Shown: in pieces, positions 8,400-17,434 of the stretch
Numbering within the stretch: the first letter of the stretch is position 1
How the letters are laid out: every line of letters starts with the position of its first letter
DNA from: Lewinellaceae bacterium
GTDB taxonomy: Bacteria; Bacteroidota; Bacteroidia; Chitinophagales; Saprospiraceae
NCBI GenBank assembly: GCA_020636135.1
Contig: JACJYK010000001.1
Coordinates: 2,032,501-2,096,500, forward strand
Reading direction: 5' to 3'
Length of the DNA: 64,000 bases
Notes under the pieces: model-generated
The model's database searches: none
Told to the model about the DNA's origin: nothing
The model's input: the letters and a program-made list of their open reading frames with translations, nothing else
Position numbers and translations under genes: made by a program

Positions 8400-10163
8400 T
8401 TATTGCAGCTTTGCCTGGATCTCCTGTCTGAAAGACTGCATATTCGCATCGTTTGGATTGATGCGCAGATACTGTTCCACATCCTTTAAAGCTGCCTGGT
8501 TATTACCCATGGTATAGTAGGTTAGCGCCCGGTTTGACAGTCCGTCCAGGAAATTAGGCTGTAGTGATAAAGACTTGTTGAAATCGGCAATGGCTGGTTC
8601 GTACTGGCCGGCACTGGCAAGAGCAGCGCCACGGTTCGCATAAGCCAGGTAGTTATTGGGGTCCAGTTCAATAGCCCGGTTTTGATCTTTAATGGCCAGA
8701 TCGGGTTTATTTTGTAGAAAATACAAATTACCCCGGTTGAGAAACCCTGTCGGATAACCTGGATTAGCCTGGATAGCGGCATTGTAATCTGACATAGCGC
8801 CTTCCAGATCTCCTGCTCTCTTTTTAGCCAGACCACGGTTGGAATAGGGAAGTGCTATCGTTGGGGTAGGTCCAGAATATCCCCTGGCATTCCGGTAATC
8901 AATGGCATCGCTAAACATGGTGACGGTGTCGTGCCAAACTTTGGAGCGCTGCCAGGTAAGCCCTGTCAGTAACAAGGCATAAATTCCAAACCCGGCATAC
9001 AAGTATTTTTTATTCCACTGTAAACCCTCCGCCTTGCTGATAATTAATTGCACCAAACAGAGAAAAAATCCGATACTGGAAAGATACACATAGCGGTCCG
9101 CCATGATAACGTCCCGCACGGAGAAGATCTGCGAGAACAGGGTCAGAACGATATTAATAACAAAAAAAGCGATTCCAAAAAAGTAAAGCCGCAGGCCTTT
9201 ACGCCAGGTGTAGTAAAGAAGCCATAATACAACTACTACGAAGAGGGGAGTGGCGTAAAAATAGCCGGGTGTTTCACCCTGAGGCGGATAGATATAGTAG
9301 GTGGAAAGGTGAACAGGCAGTACCTCTTTCCAGGCATAATTTGCAAATGCCATACAGGCAAATAATAACCGTTCGAGGATGGAGTAGGGCAGAGCGTTTC
9401 CCGTACCTCTCATGTCTCCGGCGACCCGCATGGTTGCCATCCCGATACCGAGTGCAATGATGAAAAAAGGGATCTTTTCGATCAATGCCTCCCTGGATAA
9501 CCAATTGCGTTGCTGGAAATAATCGATCAGCATCAACAAGAGCGGAAGGACCACTGCCTGTTCTTTGCAAAAACCGGCTAGTAGGAAATAGACCAATGAA
9601 AGGTAGTACTGACTTCGGTGGCTGCCTTGACGATAGGTAAGATAACTGATCAATGAAGCCAGGGAAAACAGGCTATAAGTCCCAATTTTCATGGAGGCTG
9701 TGAGCCAGGCCACGGATTCGACCTGCAAGGTATGTACCGTAAATAAAGCACTGATGATGACAGCAATGTCATCCCGGCGAATCAGCTTCTTAATAAAAAC
9801 GAAGACCAGAAAGCCATTCAGCAGATGCAGAATAATGCTGAAAAACTTAAGAGCACCCGGTTGTAATCCAAACATCTTTATCTCAAAAGCCATAATGGAC
9901 ATCGCAACCGGAGAATATTGATTTCCGATGTAACCACTAAAAAGGGATGGGAGGTCAAATCCGGTGAGGGGCTGATTTTGAGTGATGTATAACTCATCAT
10001 CGTAATTGAGAAATTCACCCTGGAGGATGGGTGAATAGGCAATAAAACCTGCAACCGCTATGGCAACCAGGATAACCAGATTTGTCTTGGAGAAGAGAGT
10101 TGTTGACACAATGCGTTTACGGGTTGACCCCTTACTTTTTTTCTTTGGTTTTCCTTTCGTCAT
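8400..10163 (-). CDS. GT-C-type membrane protein with C-terminal TPR repeats (TMTC-like)
   Basis: A 587 aa protein. After a lysine-rich N-terminus come about ten hydrophobic helices (about residues 28-405). The first periplasmic loop has NYDDELYITQN (D55, D56), the acidic pair typical of GT-C glycosyltransferases of the PMT/TMTC type. From about residue 430 to the end are four TPR units (repeats such as AIADFNKSLSLQPN). TMTC-like proteins in animals are O-mannosyltransferases; for bacterial relatives the acceptor is usually unknown. It starts inside the GT2 gene (32-bp overlap), so the GT2 enzyme probably makes its lipid-linked sugar donor. Confidence 0.8.
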   Translation of the reverse strand: MTKGKPKKKSKGSTRKRIVSTTLFSKTNLVILVAIAVAGFIAYSPILQGEFLNYDDELYITQNQPLTGFDLPSLFSGYIGNQYSPVAMSIMAFEIKMFGLQPGALKFFSIILHLLNGFLVFVFIKKLIRRDDIAVIISALFTVHTLQVESVAWLTASMKIGTYSLFSLASLISYLTYRQGSHRSQYYLSLVYFLLAGFCKEQAVVLPLLLMLIDYFQQRNWLSREALIEKIPFFIIALGIGMATMRVAGDMRGTGNALPYSILERLLFACMAFANYAWKEVLPVHLSTYYIYPPQGETPGYFYATPLFVVVVLWLLYYTWRKGLRLYFFGIAFFVINIVLTLFSQIFSVRDVIMADRYVYLSSIGFFLCLVQLIISKAEGLQWNKKYLYAGFGIYALLLTGLTWQRSKVWHDTVTMFSDAIDYRNARGYSGPTPTIALPYSNRGLAKKRAGDLEGAMSDYNAAIQANPGYPTGFLNRGNLYFLQNKPDLAIKDQNRAIELDPNNYLAYANRGAALASAGQYEPAIADFNKSLSLQPNFLDGLSNRALTYYTMGNNQAALKDVEQYLRINPNDANMQSFRQEIQAKLQ

Positions 10164-11121
10164 TCGATGTTTGGTTGTCTGATGTCCATTGGGGAGTTAT
10201 TTCATCCCGGATAAAATAAAAAGGTCTGCGTTTGACCTCTAGAAATACCCTTGCCAGGTATTCTCCCATGATACCCAGGTTCAGCAGAATGACACCTCCT
10301 ATGATGAGCAGGGTAAGTTGTGTTGAGGTCCATCCGGGTATCGTTTCCCCCCGGAAATATTGAGCCAGTGCGTAAACCCCGTAGGCAAATCCCAGACCTG
10401 AGATAATCACACCACTGTAGAAGGCAATGCTTAAGGGCCTGGCAGAAAATGAGGTTAGCCCCTTGAGACCGAAACCAATCATCTTTCCCCAACTGTATTT
10501 GCTTTGTCCCGAATGTCTCGCTTCAGCCTGAAATGGTACGATCGCCTGTCGGAAACCCATCCACGTAATCAGTCCCCGGTTAAATCGGTCGCGCTCCTCA
10601 ATGGATAGGAAAGCATCCACGGTACAGCGGGTCATCAATCTGAAATCAGCGCCTGCCGGGGGAACAGGCATGTCACTCAGCCATCGGAGGAGCCGGTAGT
10701 ATAACCTGGAACTGTATTTTTTTTGCCAGCTGGTAACGGCTGGATCGGTACGTTTGGTATTTACGATGTCGTAACCTGCCCTGGCTTTGTTTATCAATTC
10801 GGGAATCACCTCCGGAGGATGTTGCAGATCACCATCCATCGTGATCACGAGTGAACCGCGTGCGTGCTGCAGGCCAGCTAACAAGGCGGTTTGATGCCCA
10901 AAATTTCTGGAAAGTGATAGGTAGCCAATAGCCGGAAATACCTGATGCATCTGCCAGATGGTCTCTTTCGTCCCGTCATTGCTTCCGTCATCGACAAATA
11001 AGACTTCGAACGATAAGTTCAGAGTACCGAGTACCGGAAAAAGTCGCTCTCCTAAAGGCTGGATATTATCCTTTTCATTGTAGACGGGAACGATGACGCT
11101 GAGTACCGGTGAGCTTTCCAT
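10132..11121 (-). CDS. Family 2 glycosyltransferase, polyprenyl-phosphate type (GtrB/DPM1-like)
   Basis: A 329 aa GT2 enzyme. The GT-A fold motifs are LSVIVPVYNE at the start, VDDGSNDGT (D44-D45) and MDGDLQHPPE (D96-G-D98, the metal-binding DxD). Two hydrophobic helices near residues 235-300 anchor it in the inner membrane, as in GtrB/ArnC enzymes that move a sugar from a nucleotide to undecaprenyl phosphate. It overlaps the downstream GT-C/TPR gene by 32 bp, which supports a donor-transferase pair. It lies 64 bp after argH on the same strand and may be read through from the arginine operon. Confidence 0.88.
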   Translation of the reverse strand: MESSPVLSVIVPVYNEKDNIQPLGERLFPVLGTLNLSFEVLFVDDGSNDGTKETIWQMHQVFPAIGYLSLSRNFGHQTALLAGLQHARGSLVITMDGDLQHPPEVIPELINKARAGYDIVNTKRTDPAVTSWQKKYSSRLYYRLLRWLSDMPVPPAGADFRLMTRCTVDAFLSIEERDRFNRGLITWMGFRQAIVPFQAEARHSGQSKYSWGKMIGFGLKGLTSFSARPLSIAFYSGVIISGLGFAYGVYALAQYFRGETIPGWTSTQLTLLIIGGVILLNLGIMGEYLARVFLEVKRRPFYFIRDEITPQWTSDNQTSNDERKTKEKK

Positions 11122-11185
11122 GTTCGCTTGCGATGCTATGGGAAAGGTAGGAAATAAATGGAAGGGTATTCACAAATGGCCCGGA

Positions 11186-12517
11186 TCAATCCAATAATTG
11201 TTTAAGGATTTCAGCCGGCTTATGCATATCCACTTCGGTAGTAATAACCTTCATCTTTTCCCTGATTTTATCGAATCCAGGATGGTCAACGCTTCCCAAA
11301 TGCGTGGTTCTCAGATTTTCCGGTTTGCGAAACTGCCCGCTGCGTACCTGCTGCCCGATCTGGTGATAGGCTTCCCGGAAGGATATGCCCTGAGTTACCA
11401 GCTGATTAACTGCATCGACACTGTATGCGAGCAGGTAACGTGCATCCTCTGAGAGATCCGCTTTAACTTCAATGGAACCAACCGCATAAATCATCAGATC
11501 CAGGATCTTCTGCATGGTGTGAAAGGCTGGAAAAATGATCTCCTTGAGTAGCTGAAAATCCCGGTGGTAACCGGCAGGCAGGTTTTGGATCAATTGAAGG
11601 ATCTGCTGGGGTATGGTCACAAGTTTATTGGTCTTGGCCCGGATCAATTCGAATACGTCGGGGTTTTTCTTGTGCGGCATAATGCTCGAGCCGGTCGTCA
11701 TCGAGACGGGTAGCGTGAAAAATCCGAAATTTTGGCCGTTGTACAGGCAAATGTCATAAGACCATTTATTCAGGGTTTGTGCAAGGCTGGCCAGGGCCAT
11801 CCCGCAGAGTAATTCACTTTTACCCCGTTGTAGCTGGGCATGAATGCTGTTGATGTCAAGACGGTCAAATCCTAACAGACGGGTGGTCAATTCACGGTCG
11901 ATCGGGAAGGATGAACCATAGCCTGCTGCACTGCCCAATGGGTTTTGGTTGATGATCCGGAATACCTGTTGAATCAATTGAAGGTCGTCGATCAGGTTTT
12001 CTGAATAGGCCCCAAACCATTGCCCAAAGCTGCTGGGCATTGCTACCTGCAGGTGGGTGTAACCGGGCATAAAAACATCCGCATACCGCTCTGCCTCGGC
12101 GATGCTTTGCTCAAATAAGGTCTTGATCTGCTCACCGGTATTTGCCAGTTGCTCTCTGAAAAATAATTTCAGGTCCGTCAAAACCTGGTCATTGCGTGAT
12201 CGTGCCGTATGGATTTTTTTTCCGGCCTCACCTGCCTGCTCTGTCAGTAGTTTTTCTATCTGCGAATGGACATCTTCGATCCCCGGTTCGATTACAAAGG
12301 CGCCTTCCGATATCTGTTTATGGATAGCCACCAACCCCGCTTTCAGGTCCGCAAATTCTTTCTGGGTTAATAGGCCGGTTTGAGCCAGCATCTGTGCATG
12401 GGCGAGATTGACGAACACGTCGTACACTGCCAGTTCCAAATCAAATATCGGGTCATCTCCGACGGTAAAATCTTCTATCCTTGCATCAAGAGGGGTATCC
12501 TTTTGCCAGAGCTTCAT
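11186..12517 (-). CDS. argH: Argininosuccinate lyase
   Basis: A 443 aa member of the fumarase/aspartase superfamily that splits argininosuccinate into arginine and fumarate, the last step of arginine synthesis. Signatures are TARSRNDQ (residues 104-111), PGYTHLQ around H155, and the flexible catalytic loop GSSIMPHKKNPD (276-287) with the catalytic serine. Length is typical. It is the last gene of the minus-strand arginine operon and overlaps argE by 4 bp. Confidence 0.95.
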   Translation of the reverse strand: MKLWQKDTPLDARIEDFTVGDDPIFDLELAVYDVFVNLAHAQMLAQTGLLTQKEFADLKAGLVAIHKQISEGAFVIEPGIEDVHSQIEKLLTEQAGEAGKKIHTARSRNDQVLTDLKLFFREQLANTGEQIKTLFEQSIAEAERYADVFMPGYTHLQVAMPSSFGQWFGAYSENLIDDLQLIQQVFRIINQNPLGSAAGYGSSFPIDRELTTRLLGFDRLDINSIHAQLQRGKSELLCGMALASLAQTLNKWSYDICLYNGQNFGFFTLPVSMTTGSSIMPHKKNPDVFELIRAKTNKLVTIPQQILQLIQNLPAGYHRDFQLLKEIIFPAFHTMQKILDLMIYAVGSIEVKADLSEDARYLLAYSVDAVNQLVTQGISFREAYHQIGQQVRSGQFRKPENLRTTHLGSVDHPGFDKIREKMKVITTEVDMHKPAEILKQLLD

Positions 12518-13581
12518 GACCAGAAAGATTTGAGTTTATGTAGAAATGCCTGGTAACCCGACAAGCCGGCTTCCAGTTCGGAGTATAAGATGTATTCATC
12601 CGGTGTATGCGATCGTGCACTTTCTCCCGGACCTAATTTTAAGGTCGGGACAGAGATGAGGGCCTGATCGGAGAGAGTAGGTGATCCGTAGGCCGGCCAA
12701 CCCAATTCTTTACCGGCTAGGAATAACGGGTGGCCTTCGGGCAGATGAGAAGGTCTGAGTCTTAAAGATCGGGGTGAAAGCCTGGCATTTAATTTTTTCG
12801 ACAGCGTGTCCAGGATCTCCTCGAAAGTGTAGAGATCATTTACGCGAATGTCGACCACATAGTGACATACGGCCGGAACGACATTATGCTGTGTCCCGGA
12901 CTGGATCATGGTTACCGTCATTTTGACCGGCCCCAGCCAGGGGGAGACTCTGGAGAACTTCCAGTTCCGGATTAGTTCGATATCTTCCACTGCAAGATAA
13001 AGGGCATTGACACCCTCGTCACGGGCCGCATGTCCGGACTTTCCTTCCGCATGAGCATCAATGACCAGCAAACCTTTCTCTGCAACTGCCATCTTCATAC
13101 CGGTGGGTTCTCCCACAATGCCGGCATCTACCACTCCGAGGTCCTTCCATACACTTTCGATTCCTCCTTTTCCACTGATCTCCTCCTCTGCTGTGCAAGC
13201 CAGGATTACATTAAATCCCAAGTCTTCGTTCTGAACATTTAAGAAGGCATGTATGAGGCTGACGAGGCACCCGCCAGCATCGTTGCTCCCCAGTCCAATC
13301 AGGCGGTCATCCTGTCTCACAACTTCATGGGGGTTATGCGTCCAGTTACCCTGCGGTTTGACGGTATCGATATGTGAATTCAGCAATAATGTTTTGCGCT
13401 CCTCTCCCCAGGATCTCCCGCGCAGGATCAGGTTGTTACCAACCCTTTCAGGTATTGTGCCTGCATCAAGGAGGTATTGTTCGAGCAAATCGGCTACTTC
13501 TTTTTCCTCTTTACTGTATGATGGAATGGTAATCAGCTTTTCGAGCAGACGGATGCTATGTTCAGCGGTATACACCTTCAT
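12514..13581 (-). CDS. argE: N-acyl-ornithine/citrulline deacylase, M20 metallopeptidase (ArgE-type)
   Basis: A 355 aa M20 family enzyme. Metal-site motifs: SHIDTV (H70, D72), GSNDAGG (D101), the catalytic glutamate pair in TAEEEISGKGG and GIVGEPTG. In Bacteroidota with a SOTCase-type transcarbamylase, this enzyme removes the acyl group from N-acylcitrulline rather than from N-acylornithine, because carbamoylation comes first. Predicted substrate here is N-succinylcitrulline (inference from the neighbouring transcarbamylase). It sits 2 bp after argB and overlaps argH by 4 bp. Confidence 0.88.
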   Translation of the reverse strand: MKVYTAEHSIRLLEKLITIPSYSKEEKEVADLLEQYLLDAGTIPERVGNNLILRGRSWGEERKTLLLNSHIDTVKPQGNWTHNPHEVVRQDDRLIGLGSNDAGGCLVSLIHAFLNVQNEDLGFNVILACTAEEEISGKGGIESVWKDLGVVDAGIVGEPTGMKMAVAEKGLLVIDAHAEGKSGHAARDEGVNALYLAVEDIELIRNWKFSRVSPWLGPVKMTVTMIQSGTQHNVVPAVCHYVVDIRVNDLYTFEEILDTLSKKLNARLSPRSLRLRPSHLPEGHPLFLAGKELGWPAYGSPTLSDQALISVPTLKLGPGESARSHTPDEYILYSELEAGLSGYQAFLHKLKSFWS

Positions 13582-13583
13582 AG

Positions 13584-14366
13584 CTATCGTATCAGTGTGC
13601 CTTTGGCTTGCTGGTCGGGAGTGCGAATGGTGTTGGAGATCCAGATGGAGCGGATCCCTTTTTCGATGGCAAGGAACGCGTTGTCAAGTTTGGGGATCAT
13701 TCCTCCCTGAACTATTCCTTCTTTTTTGTATTTCAGGTAAGATGCATGTTCCAGGAAAGGTAATGTTGACGAAGGGTCTTCAACATTTTTGAGAACTCCT
13801 GGTGTATCGGAAATGTATTGTAAGTGGATGCTGTAATCATTGAGAAGGGCTAATCCAAGTTGAGTAGCTATGCTGTCCGCATTGGTATTCAGCAGTTGAT
13901 CTTTTCCATCGTAAGTAATGGCACAAAAGACGGGAACCCAACCAAGCTGGATGATCTGAATAACGCGGTCGGTCTGGATCTGGTCGATGTCACCTACAAA
14001 TCCAAAATCGATGGGTTCGGGAGCTCTTTTTTTGGATACGATCAGATTCAAATCGGCTCCGGAGAGTCCGATTGAACGAATTTTATGACCGTTGAGCCAG
14101 GCAGATATCCGCTTATTAAGCAAGCCGGCATAAACCATCACGGCAATATCCAGAGTTGCTTCATCTGTCACCCTTCGACCATCGATCATTTTGGGTTCCA
14201 GGCCTAATTTCCTACTGAGTTCAGAGGCTTGTTTACCTCCGCCATGAATAAGGATCTTATTTCCGGGCAGAGAGCTGAATCCTTTGAGGAGTTGCTCCAA
14301 TTTTTCCTGGTCATCAATTAATGCTCCACCTATCTTAACAACATGAAGTGCTGGGTTATCTTTCAT
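13584..14366 (-). CDS. argB: N-acylglutamate kinase (ArgB family)
   Basis: A 260 aa amino-acid kinase. Visible motifs are VVKIGGAL (residues 9-16), the phosphate loop HGGGKQ (41-46), GLSGADLNLI (about 99-108), NTNADSIA, and a late GGMIPK. It phosphorylates N-acetyl- or N-succinylglutamate in the second step of the cyclic-type arginine pathway. In classical ArgB the second loop reads GLSGKDG; here it reads GLSGADL, a departure in the acylglutamate-binding region compatible with a larger acyl group. It lies 6 bp after argF'. Confidence 0.92.
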   Translation of the reverse strand: MKDNPALHVVKIGGALIDDQEKLEQLLKGFSSLPGNKILIHGGGKQASELSRKLGLEPKMIDGRRVTDEATLDIAVMVYAGLLNKRISAWLNGHKIRSIGLSGADLNLIVSKKRAPEPIDFGFVGDIDQIQTDRVIQIIQLGWVPVFCAITYDGKDQLLNTNADSIATQLGLALLNDYSIHLQYISDTPGVLKNVEDPSSTLPFLEHASYLKYKKEGIVQGGMIPKLDNAFLAIEKGIRSIWISNTIRTPDQQAKGTLIR

Positions 14367-14372
14367 GGCTGT

Positions 14373-15311
14373 TCACATCAGTAATTCGGCTAAGACCGCT
14401 TGCGCTGCATAGATACGATTTTCTGCCTGATCAAGCACTATCGAGTGCTTACTATCAATCACTTCATCTGCGACTACGACATTACGGCGTACAGGCAGAC
14501 AATGCATGAAACGGGCTTTATTGGTACGGGCCATCTTTGCATCATTCAGCGTCCAGGATTTAAGATGTGGGGCGGTGGCACCATAATCGAGGTAGCTGCT
14601 CCAGTTTTTCACATATACGAAGTCTGCCCCTTCCAATGCACGATCCTGGTCAAAATCCACTTCTGTCTTACCTACAATATCGGAACGGAGGTCAAATCCT
14701 TCGGGATGCGTCACCACCAGGTCTACATCCATGCGTTGCATACCCTGGATGAATGAGTTAGCCACTGCCTGGGGTAATGCCCGTGGATGAGGAGCCCAGG
14801 ATAAAACAACTTTCGGCCGATGATCCGGATGATATTGCCGGATGGTCACCGCATCGGCCAATGCCTGCAACGGATGTCCGGTAGCTGATTCCAGGTTAAG
14901 CATGGGAACCTGGGTATGACGGGCAAACTGATTGATGACAAAATCGGTATAATCGGCTTCACGGTCCTGTAAACTGGCAAAGGATCGCAAACCGATTATA
15001 TCGGCAAAACGGCTCATGACACCGGCGGCTTCACGAATGTGTTCTGCTTTATTGCCATCCATGATGACTCCATCCTCAAACTCTAGCGCCCACCCCTGTG
15101 CGAGATCCATGGTGATGACTTCCATGCCCAGCCGTTGCCCGGCGATTTGGGTACTCAATCGCGTCCGTAAACTGGGATTGTAAAACAATTGAAGCAGGGT
15201 GCGGTGTTTACCCAGGGCAGCATCTGCGTGAGGGTTTCTCCGGTAAAAGTCTGCCCGGTCCAACAGATAACTCCAATTGGGTGCGTCGGCTACCGTCAGA
15301 TATTGTTTCAT
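14373..15311 (-). CDS. argF': N-succinylornithine carbamoyltransferase (ArgF' / SOTCase type)
   Basis: A 312 aa transcarbamylase. The carbamoyl-phosphate loop is S47-L-R49-T50-R51 in FYNPSLRTRLSTQ, and HCLPVRRN is the second substrate loop. It matches Bacteroides fragilis SOTCase along its length, including IMDGNKAEH where B. fragilis has IMDGDKPEH. The specificity residue (Pro90 in B. fragilis SOTCase, Glu92 in Xanthomonas AOTCase) is Ala89 here. Published swaps of Glu92 to Pro, Ser, Val or Ala convert AOTCase into SOTCase, so Ala89 predicts N-succinylornithine as substrate. It overlaps argD by 4 bp. Confidence 0.9.
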   Translation of the reverse strand: MKQYLTVADAPNWSYLLDRADFYRRNPHADAALGKHRTLLQLFYNPSLRTRLSTQIAGQRLGMEVITMDLAQGWALEFEDGVIMDGNKAEHIREAAGVMSRFADIIGLRSFASLQDREADYTDFVINQFARHTQVPMLNLESATGHPLQALADAVTIRQYHPDHRPKVVLSWAPHPRALPQAVANSFIQGMQRMDVDLVVTHPEGFDLRSDIVGKTEVDFDQDRALEGADFVYVKNWSSYLDYGATAPHLKSWTLNDAKMARTNKARFMHCLPVRRNVVVADEVIDSKHSIVLDQAENRIYAAQAVLAELLM

Positions 15312-16453
15312 ATGGCCGTCGTTGAACTGAGTAATTCGGTAAATGCCTGAACAAACTCGTTTAGCTGAACTTTTTGGATGGTCAATGGCGGCAGAATCCT
15401 GATCACATTGGCATCGGAAGCACTTCCGGTAAATATGTGTTTGTCAAACAGCAATTGCTTCCTCAATGCGGCGACCGGTGTTTCCAGTTCGATACCGATC
15501 ATCAAACCGCGACCGCGGACTTCAACCAAACCAGGAAGTTCCTTCAGGACGTCCATCAGATAGTTACCCAATTGATCAGCTTTATCGATCAGTTTTTCCT
15601 TCTCCATGACTTCAAGCACCGCAATACCTGCTGCGCAGGCAAGGTGACTTCCCCCAAAGGTGGTTCCCAGCATGCCATGCCATGGCTTGAACCGGGGATG
15701 GATCAGGACACCTCCGATTGGAAATCCATTCCCCATACCTTTTGCGACCGTGACTATGTCAGGCTCCAGGTCGGGGATCTCCTGATAAGCAAAAAAACGG
15801 CCACTGCGGCCATAACCGCATTGGATCTCATCGCTGATAAAAACGGTATCGGTTTCCCGGCACCATTGGCGTACTTGACTTAAAGCCTCACGATCAGCAA
15901 GGTGGATGCCGCCAATTCCCTGGATGGCTTCTGCGATGAAAGCAGTGAATTTCTGCGTGTAAAGCAGATTACGTATTTGATCCAGATCATCAAAGTCGAC
16001 ATACGTTACATCAACTCCACGGTTGATCGGGGCCTGGATTTTCAGATTGTCCGTGGCCCGAACTGCAGCACTGGTCCGGCCATGGAATCCCTTATGCAAG
16101 GCCATCACAGCGGTCCGCTCATTGTGGAAGGATGCTAATTTGAGTGCATTTTCGTTGGCTTCGGCGCCGGAGTTAATGAGAAACAACTGATAATCGTTCA
16201 GCCCCGAGAGATAACCCAGACGATCAGCCAATTCCTGCTGCAGGCGATTTTTTACCGAATTGGAATAAAACCCAAGTTGTGAGACCTGTCGGGAGATGGC
16301 TTCCACATAGGTGGGATGGGCATGACCGATGGAAATGACCGCATGTCCTCCATAAAGATCGAGGTAGCGGTTGCCGGAAGCATCGTAAACATATGTTCCG
16401 CAACCTTTGACAGGTTCTATGTCGTAGAGGGGATATACATCAAATAACTTCAT
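15308..16453 (-). CDS. argD: N-acylornithine aminotransferase, class III PLP enzyme
   Basis: A 381 aa class III aminotransferase that converts N-acylglutamate semialdehyde to N-acylornithine. Seen are YLDLYGGHAVISIGH, INSGAEANENALKLA, the cofactor aspartate in FISDEIQCGYGRSG, and the PLP lysine in VTVAKGMGNGFPIGG. Length is normal for ArgD. It ends overlapping argF' by 4 bp and starts 12 bp after argC. Given the transcarbamylase, N-succinylornithine is the likely product. Confidence 0.93.
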   Translation of the reverse strand: MKLFDVYPLYDIEPVKGCGTYVYDASGNRYLDLYGGHAVISIGHAHPTYVEAISRQVSQLGFYSNSVKNRLQQELADRLGYLSGLNDYQLFLINSGAEANENALKLASFHNERTAVMALHKGFHGRTSAAVRATDNLKIQAPINRGVDVTYVDFDDLDQIRNLLYTQKFTAFIAEAIQGIGGIHLADREALSQVRQWCRETDTVFISDEIQCGYGRSGRFFAYQEIPDLEPDIVTVAKGMGNGFPIGGVLIHPRFKPWHGMLGTTFGGSHLACAAGIAVLEVMEKEKLIDKADQLGNYLMDVLKELPGLVEVRGRGLMIGIELETPVAALRKQLLFDKHIFTGSASDANVIRILPPLTIQKVQLNEFVQAFTELLSSTTAI

Positions 16454-16465
16454 AACTCGTGTGTG

Positions 16466-17434
16466 TTAGAATGCGGAAGGTTTTAGCAGTAATCCGGTTG
16501 TCTCGGGTATCCCAAACTGTATATTCATATTTTGGACTGCCTGACCTGATGCACCTTTGATTAAGTTATCTATCATGCTGATAATTAGTAAATTATCATC
16601 AATTACTTCAAGTCCTACCAGGCATTTATTGGTATTTACAACTTGTTTGAGGTCGATCGTTGTATTGGTCGTATGGACAAATGGATGATCCTGGTAAAAG
16701 GCTTCATACATTTGTTTAGCTTCTTTGGTGGTCCCGGCATAGGGGACGTACATCGTAGCAAAAATGCCCCGGGTGAAATTACCACGGACAGGAATGAAGC
16801 GCAATTTAGGAGTCGGTGAAGTTCCCACCCAGTCCAGTGTCTCCAGGATTTCAGCCTCGTGTTGATGCCTGAAAGGTTTATAAACAGAAACGTTGTTGTC
16901 ACGCCATGTAAAATGGGTGGTTTCTGACAAGGCCTGGCCGGCACCGGTAGAACCAGTGATGGCCTGGATGTGTACCTCTGCAGGCAATTTACCAGATGCG
17001 GCTAGTGGCAGGAGACCCAATTGAATGGCCGTGGCGAAACATCCTGGATTTGCAATTTTTTGTGCACTGGCAATCTGATCACGGTACACTTCCGGCAGGC
17101 CGTATACGAAACCGTGGTCGCCACTACGTCCCAGACGGAAGTCGTGGCTTAAGTCGATAATCTTAGTCTCAGATGGAAACATGTGCTGATCCAGATAAGC
17201 TTTGGAACGGCCATGACCCATGCACAGAAAAACGACATCGGCATCCGAATCCGGTTCGCTGACAAAGGACATATCCAGGTCACCAAGTAGATCATTATGA
17301 GCAGAATGAATTGGTTTGCCCGCCTGGCTTTCGCTTACTGCCCACACCAGGGTTGCATCCTGATGCCCCAGTAGTAGCCGGATCAGTTCACCCCCGGTAT
17401 AACCGGCAGCGCCGATGATACCAACCCGGATCAT
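16466..17434 (-). CDS. argC: N-acylglutamyl-phosphate reductase
   Basis: A 322 aa NADPH-dependent reductase. The Rossmann motif GIIGAAGYTGGEL (residues 5-17) and the catalytic cysteine C132 in ANPGCFATAIQLGLLP are clear. It reduces the acyl phosphate made by ArgB to the semialdehyde used by ArgD. It overlaps argG by 4 bp. Length fits the type 1 ArgC group. Confidence 0.94.
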   Translation of the reverse strand: MIRVGIIGAAGYTGGELIRLLLGHQDATLVWAVSESQAGKPIHSAHNDLLGDLDMSFVSEPDSDADVVFLCMGHGRSKAYLDQHMFPSETKIIDLSHDFRLGRSGDHGFVYGLPEVYRDQIASAQKIANPGCFATAIQLGLLPLAASGKLPAEVHIQAITGSTGAGQALSETTHFTWRDNNVSVYKPFRHQHEAEILETLDWVGTSPTPKLRFIPVRGNFTRGIFATMYVPYAGTTKEAKQMYEAFYQDHPFVHTTNTTIDLKQVVNTNKCLVGLEVIDDNLLIISMIDNLIKGASGQAVQNMNIQFGIPETTGLLLKPSAF

